Shown here: positions 6,319 through 9,258 of the stretch, in pieces
How the letters are laid out: the number at the start of each line of letters is the position of its first letter
How positions within the stretch are numbered: position 1 is the stretch's first letter
From: Sulfuricurvum sp.
GTDB taxonomy: Bacteria > Campylobacterota > Campylobacteria > Campylobacterales > Sulfurimonadaceae
Length of the DNA: 9,258 bases
Direction: 5' to 3'
Assembly (NCBI GenBank): GCA_014764075.1
Contig: JACXUE010000049.1
Location: 1 to 9,258, forward strand
The notes under the pieces: generated by a model
Database searches by the model: none
What the model was told of the DNA's origin: nothing
Seen by the model: the letters and a program-made list of their open reading frames with translations, nothing else
Program-made: the position numbers and the translations under genes

Positions 6319-8055
6319 TTACATCGATTGAAGTTTTAAAAATTGCGGTTTTCCGGTGTAAAATCCCTGTGCATAGGTGATGCCCAAATCGGTGATATAT
6401 TGCAGAATTTCTTCACTGGAGACAAATTCTGCAACGGTTTCGGCTCCGATGCGATTGGCAAAATCAATGATCGCTTCGACGACGATTTTGTGACGCGGAT
6501 TATCGTTGATCGATTTGATGAGTGAGCCATCGATTTTGAGAATATCGACGTTGAGTTTGAGAATATTTTCAAAGTTGGAATACCCGGTTCCAAAATCATC
6601 TATGGCAATTTTGGCTCCCAACGCTTTCATACGCGAGATAAACGAATCAACTTCGTCGAAGTTTTCAATCCCCTCCGATTCTAAAATTTCAAAAATGACG
6701 CGATCAGCGGTACTGGTTTGTCGGAGAATATTTTCAATGGTTGTAACCGTTCGATGATCGAGAATATCGCTACTGGAGAGGTTGATTGAAAATTGTTCAG
6801 TGCGTCCGGCAAAGAGATGACACGCTTGATAAACAACCTCTTGCGTGATGTGGTGATAAAGTTTGGTTTTTTGAGCTATCGGCAGAAATTCATGGGGACT
6901 TAGTAATGTTCCATCTTCGTTTTGAATTCGTACCAATGTTTCATATTTTTCGATTTTTCCGGTTTTAGTCGAAACAATCGGTTGATATTGACATACAATA
7001 CGATGTTCGACTAACGCTTGCCGTATTTTTGCGGAGAGGGCAATATTGGCTTGATATTGTTGTTCGATTCTTTCTGAAGAATCGTAGATAGAGTAGAGAT
7101 TTTTGGTCGTTCGAGCTTTGTTAAGGGCTACGTCGGCATGGATTAGAGGTTTGTCGCTGTCGATTGCTATACCAACGGTTGCGCGCAGATGGATCGTATC
7201 ATCACCGATTTTAAACGGCTTTTCACTCATCATGGTTACGATAAGTTCGGCTTCGTGTATTAAATCGTCTCGATTCATCCCTTTTGGCAGTTTAAAGGCA
7301 AATTCATCGCCCCCGATTCGATAGGGGTTTAGTTTAAGATCTTCGAGCCAGTGCCCCACTTGAACCAAAATAACATCCCCTTCATCGGTACCGAAAAAAT
7401 CGTTGATCTCTTTAAAATCATCGATATTCAAAATGGCAAGGGTGTGAAACGGATTCCTGAGCAGATCTTCTTGAAGTTTAATACGATTGGGAAGGCCCGT
7501 TAAGCTGTCGTAATAGAGGTGACGAATCGCTTCTTTAGTCTGTTCGTGTACTTTGGCTTCAAGATTTTTATTGATCGATTCAACTTCATTGGAGTAGTTC
7601 CAAACACTCTCTTGCATCGCTTCAAACGCATGAATGATTTGAGAAAATTCACTTTGGGTATGCGGGATGTCAAAAGTGATTTTTTCTCCAGGTTTAAAAT
7701 TGCGCACTTTTTTAGCGATTAGTTTAATCGGGCGTAAGATACGGTTAATCCACACTAAAATAATCCATAATATGACAAAAACGCTGAGCGCAATCCATAG
7801 ATAAAGGGTATAAAATTGATTCATGGTTTGCGTAAACTCTTCACCGGAATAGGTCAAAGAGATGGTCCCGATCGGTTGCAGCGAAGAAGGTTCAAGTAGT
7901 TTTTTAGAGACTTGAATTGCATCTTCAGTTGTAGAAGGATTATAGCGATTGTAATCTAGGACAGTATGACCATTTTTATCGGTAACTTTGAGTGCGACGA
8001 CTTCACTGAGTTTGGTGATCGAGGAGAGTTTTTCCCCCATATCTTTGATTCCCAA
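6319..8055 (-). CDS. Membrane GGDEF-EAL cyclic-di-GMP protein, N-terminus missing or unclear
   Basis: The protein makes and/or breaks c-di-GMP at the inner membrane. From TTG 8055 it has 578 residues: the rest of a periplasmic sensor domain (1-80), one membrane helix (about 82-104), a HAMP-like linker and coiled coil (105-178), GGDEF (about 180-320) and EAL (about 340-575). The cyclase signature GGDEF is intact at 248-252; no RxxD inhibitory site precedes it. The EAL motif is ETLVR (372-376), with Asn425, Glu456, Asp486-Asp487, Lys507, Glu543 and Gln563, so the phosphodiesterase looks active. The frame is open upstream to 8175 and that stretch continues the sensor domain, but no ATG, GTG or TTG lies between 8175 and 8055, no ribosome-binding site precedes 8055 or the next ATG (8040), and the expected first membrane helix is absent. 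It may be a truncated pseudogene. Confidence 0.8.
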   Translation of the reverse strand: MGIKDMGEKLSSITKLSEVVALKVTDKNGHTVLDYNRYNPSTTEDAIQVSKKLLEPSSLQPIGTISLTYSGEEFTQTMNQFYTLYLWIALSVFVILWIILVWINRILRPIKLIAKKVRNFKPGEKITFDIPHTQSEFSQIIHAFEAMQESVWNYSNEVESINKNLEAKVHEQTKEAIRHLYYDSLTGLPNRIKLQEDLLRNPFHTLAILNIDDFKEINDFFGTDEGDVILVQVGHWLEDLKLNPYRIGGDEFAFKLPKGMNRDDLIHEAELIVTMMSEKPFKIGDDTIHLRATVGIAIDSDKPLIHADVALNKARTTKNLYSIYDSSERIEQQYQANIALSAKIRQALVEHRIVCQYQPIVSTKTGKIEKYETLVRIQNEDGTLLSPHEFLPIAQKTKLYHHITQEVVYQACHLFAGRTEQFSINLSSSDILDHRTVTTIENILRQTSTADRVIFEILESEGIENFDEVDSFISRMKALGAKIAIDDFGTGYSNFENILKLNVDILKIDGSLIKSINDNPRHKIVVEAIIDFANRIGAETVAEFVSSEEILQYITDLGITYAQGFYTGKPQFLKLQSM

Positions 8056-8146
8056 AAACAGGGAAAGCGAGACGGATGGCTCGACAGCATCGATCAGCAG
8101 GAGTGCTTTTTCTTTTTGAGAGTTGATGGTTAAATCGCGAACGATA

Positions 8147-8175
8147 CTAAAGGTGGAGAGGGTAAATGGTATTTT
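8147..8175 (-). other. Overlap of two disrupted reading frames (suspected deletion junction)
   Basis: The YfiR-like frame ends at TAG 8149-8147, while the GGDEF-EAL frame becomes open just after TAG 8178-8176. The two frames therefore share 29 bases, and the second is in +1 relative to the first. Neither gene has its expected end here: the first lacks its C-terminal strands, the second its start codon and first membrane helix. The A7 run at 8200-8194 lies upstream of the blocking TAG at 8178, so slippage there cannot join the frames. Confidence 0.6.
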
Positions 8176-8527
8176 CTATACCCCACTGTGCAATTTTTTT
8201 GACCGATTTCTCAGACATTTTAGTCACATAAGCAAAAGAAACATTGTCCCTTGAAAAAAGTTCATCAACACTTAAAGCGATTGCGCTAAAAGGGAGATTA
8301 GCTACTTTTCCATTGTAATTTTGATTTATCTTATCAGCGATGGAATAGGCGAGAGATTTACGGTTCCCTTCATAGACAATGGCGAGTGTTGCTTTCGATG
8401 ATTTGGATTGATTCTTTGTATCAAGTGCCATTATTTTAGGGATCATACGAATATGGGTGTCGATTAAAACGCTATCATCACCGTTAAGCATTACCCATGT
8501 AACGAGGAGTGCGAATAAAATCTTCAT
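8147..8527 (-). CDS. YfiR-like periplasmic protein, apparently C-terminally truncated
   Basis: I choose the ATG at 8527, which overlaps the receptor's TGA by one base (TGATG) and has GGAAG upstream; the in-frame ATG at 8554 would add nine residues ahead of the signal peptide. The 126-residue product opens with a signal peptide (MKILFALLVTWVMLNG), then an alpha/beta body: LAIVYEG, SLAYSIADKIN, LSVDELF, VSFAYVTKM and VKKIAQWGIENTIY. This matches the layout of YfiR/DUF4154-type proteins, which bind and repress a partner inner-membrane diguanylate cyclase from the periplasm. E. coli and Pseudomonas YfiR have about 170-190 residues; here the protein stops at NTIYPLHL, just where the last strands should follow. 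Its end overlaps the open frame of the GGDEF-EAL gene. Family call is by pattern and context. Confidence 0.6.
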   Translation of the reverse strand: MKILFALLVTWVMLNGDDSVLIDTHIRMIPKIMALDTKNQSKSSKATLAIVYEGNRKSLAYSIADKINQNYNGKVANLPFSAIALSVDELFSRDNVSFAYVTKMSEKSVKKIAQWGIENTIYPLHL

Positions 8528-9258
8528 CAGAACTTCCATCCGCTGCGAATCCACAAAACTCGCCCCTCAACCGGATAGTCATCGGGGTAGGTATTAGCTG
8601 TCGATGGGTAGCGATAGATCGAATTAAAGATGTTTTTGATACTCCCCTGAACATAGATACCGTGCTCACCTTCCCATCCAAGAGTCACGTCGATGGTCGA
8701 GAACGATTCCATAGAGGGGCGTCCGTCATAGGGTCGCCGTTTTTTTTCACTCGCATATCGACCAGTTAATGCCGCTTTGATCTCGGGTGTTAATGAATAT
8801 GAGAGTGCCCCTTTGATGAGATGTGTTGAGGCAAATGGGAGATAATCGATTTGTTGATTTCTCTTGATGGCTTCACCGCTAATGTAACTATACGAAAAGG
8901 CAAAGCTATCATCCTCTCTATAATTGCCTCTAAATTCTGCTTCGACCCCTTTGATCGTTCGGTTACTGATGTTTTCATACTCCTTACTGGTCGTATTGGC
9001 AGTTATTTGCTCTTCATTTTCAAGATAGAATGCATTCAGACCTAGAAAAACCGAAGAAGAGGGCTTATAGATATATTGTCCCTCATAAGAGGTGACGTGT
9101 TCTGGCTCTAAATTGGGATTACCGATTCGAGCAGGGTTATTTTGAGTATAGAGTTCTTGCCATGACGGTAGGCGATAACTGTTCCCGACCATCGTTTTGA
9201 AAATATGATTGTGGTGAGGCTGATAGACCAAAGCGGCCCGTTTGTACGGATGGCAGGA
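8527..9258 (-). CDS. TonB-dependent outer-membrane receptor, C-terminal part
   Basis: The reading frame is open to the right window edge, so only the last 243 residues are seen. They form the end of a 22-strand TonB-dependent beta barrel, which imports iron chelates, cobalamin or other large ligands using energy from TonB. Evidence is the highly typical SYRLPSWQELY...NPNLEPEHVTSYE block (about residues 28-61 of the visible part), alternating strand patterns with aromatic girdles, the INNIFNS-like SIKNIFNSIY, and the terminal GWKF with a C-terminal Phe, as needed for Bam assembly. The plug domain, TonB box and signal peptide lie outside the window, so the ligand is unknown. The stop overlaps the start of the YfiR-like gene, implying coupled translation and a shared signalling role. 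Confidence 0.92.
   Translation of the reverse strand, partial: SCHPYKRAALVYQPHHNHIFKTMVGNSYRLPSWQELYTQNNPARIGNPNLEPEHVTSYEGQYIYKPSSSVFLGLNAFYLENEEQITANTTSKEYENISNRTIKGVEAEFRGNYREDDSFAFSYSYISGEAIKRNQQIDYLPFASTHLIKGALSYSLTPEIKAALTGRYASEKKRRPYDGRPSMESFSTIDVTLGWEGEHGIYVQGSIKNIFNSIYRYPSTANTYPDDYPVEGRVLWIRSGWKF

Noticed and set aside
8194..8200. A7 run in the YfiR-like gene as a phase-variation or slippage site joining it to the GGDEF-EAL frame
   Set aside because: The GGDEF-EAL frame has a TAG at 8178-8176 downstream of the run, so slippage there cannot give a fusion.
8528..8554. Earlier ATG (8554) as the start of the YfiR-like protein
   Set aside because: It would add a polar nine-residue segment ahead of a clear signal peptide; the ATG at 8527 has TGATG coupling and a GGAAG site.
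9229..9231. TTG at 9231 as the start of the TonB receptor ORF
   Set aside because: The frame continues open to the window edge with receptor-like sequence; this is an internal Leu codon of a partial gene.

Overview
This looks like chromosomal DNA of a free-living Campylobacterota (Epsilonproteobacteria), most like Sulfuricurvum or Sulfurimonas. That placement is inferred from moderate GC, the style of the proteins, the order large ALS subunit - small ALS subunit - lpxD (the order I recall for Campylobacter jejuni), and promoters with a strong -10 and a poor -35. No rRNA, tRNA, CRISPR array or insertion sequence was seen.

Layout. Bases 1-282 hold a strong hairpin terminator, probably of a gene ending just before the window, then about 140 bases of fold-prone intergenic DNA with no convincing gene. 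A lone class I SAM-dependent methyltransferase follows (283-885, +). Next is a compact + strand cluster: ilvB (1017-2711), ilvN (2711-3187), lpxD (3194-4141) and a small exported lytic-transglycosylase-like protein (4158-4706). It joins branched-chain amino acid synthesis to lipid A and cell-wall functions. A 73-residue conserved-looking small protein (4779-5000) ends the + strand half. A REP-like double palindrome (5028-5090) separates the convergent halves.

The right half is all on the minus strand. Read in transcription order it is the C-terminal part of a TonB-dependent outer-membrane receptor (9258-8527, cut by the window edge), a YfiR-like periplasmic protein (8527-8147), a membrane-bound GGDEF-EAL protein (about 8055-6319), and a class I aspartate aminotransferase (6265-5099) that has its own strong extended -10 promoter. 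The first three form a plausible envelope-to-c-di-GMP signalling module: receptor, periplasmic regulator, then a cyclase/phosphodiesterase related in layout to YfiR/YfiN.

The most notable point is the junction of the YfiR-like and GGDEF-EAL genes. The YfiR-like protein stops about 45 residues short of the usual family length. The GGDEF-EAL frame is open only from 8175, has no ATG, GTG or TTG before 8055, no good ribosome-binding site, and lacks the first transmembrane helix its layout requires. The simplest reading is an out-of-frame deletion that removed the end of one gene and the start of the next. A translational frameshift joining the two is a less likely but testable alternative.
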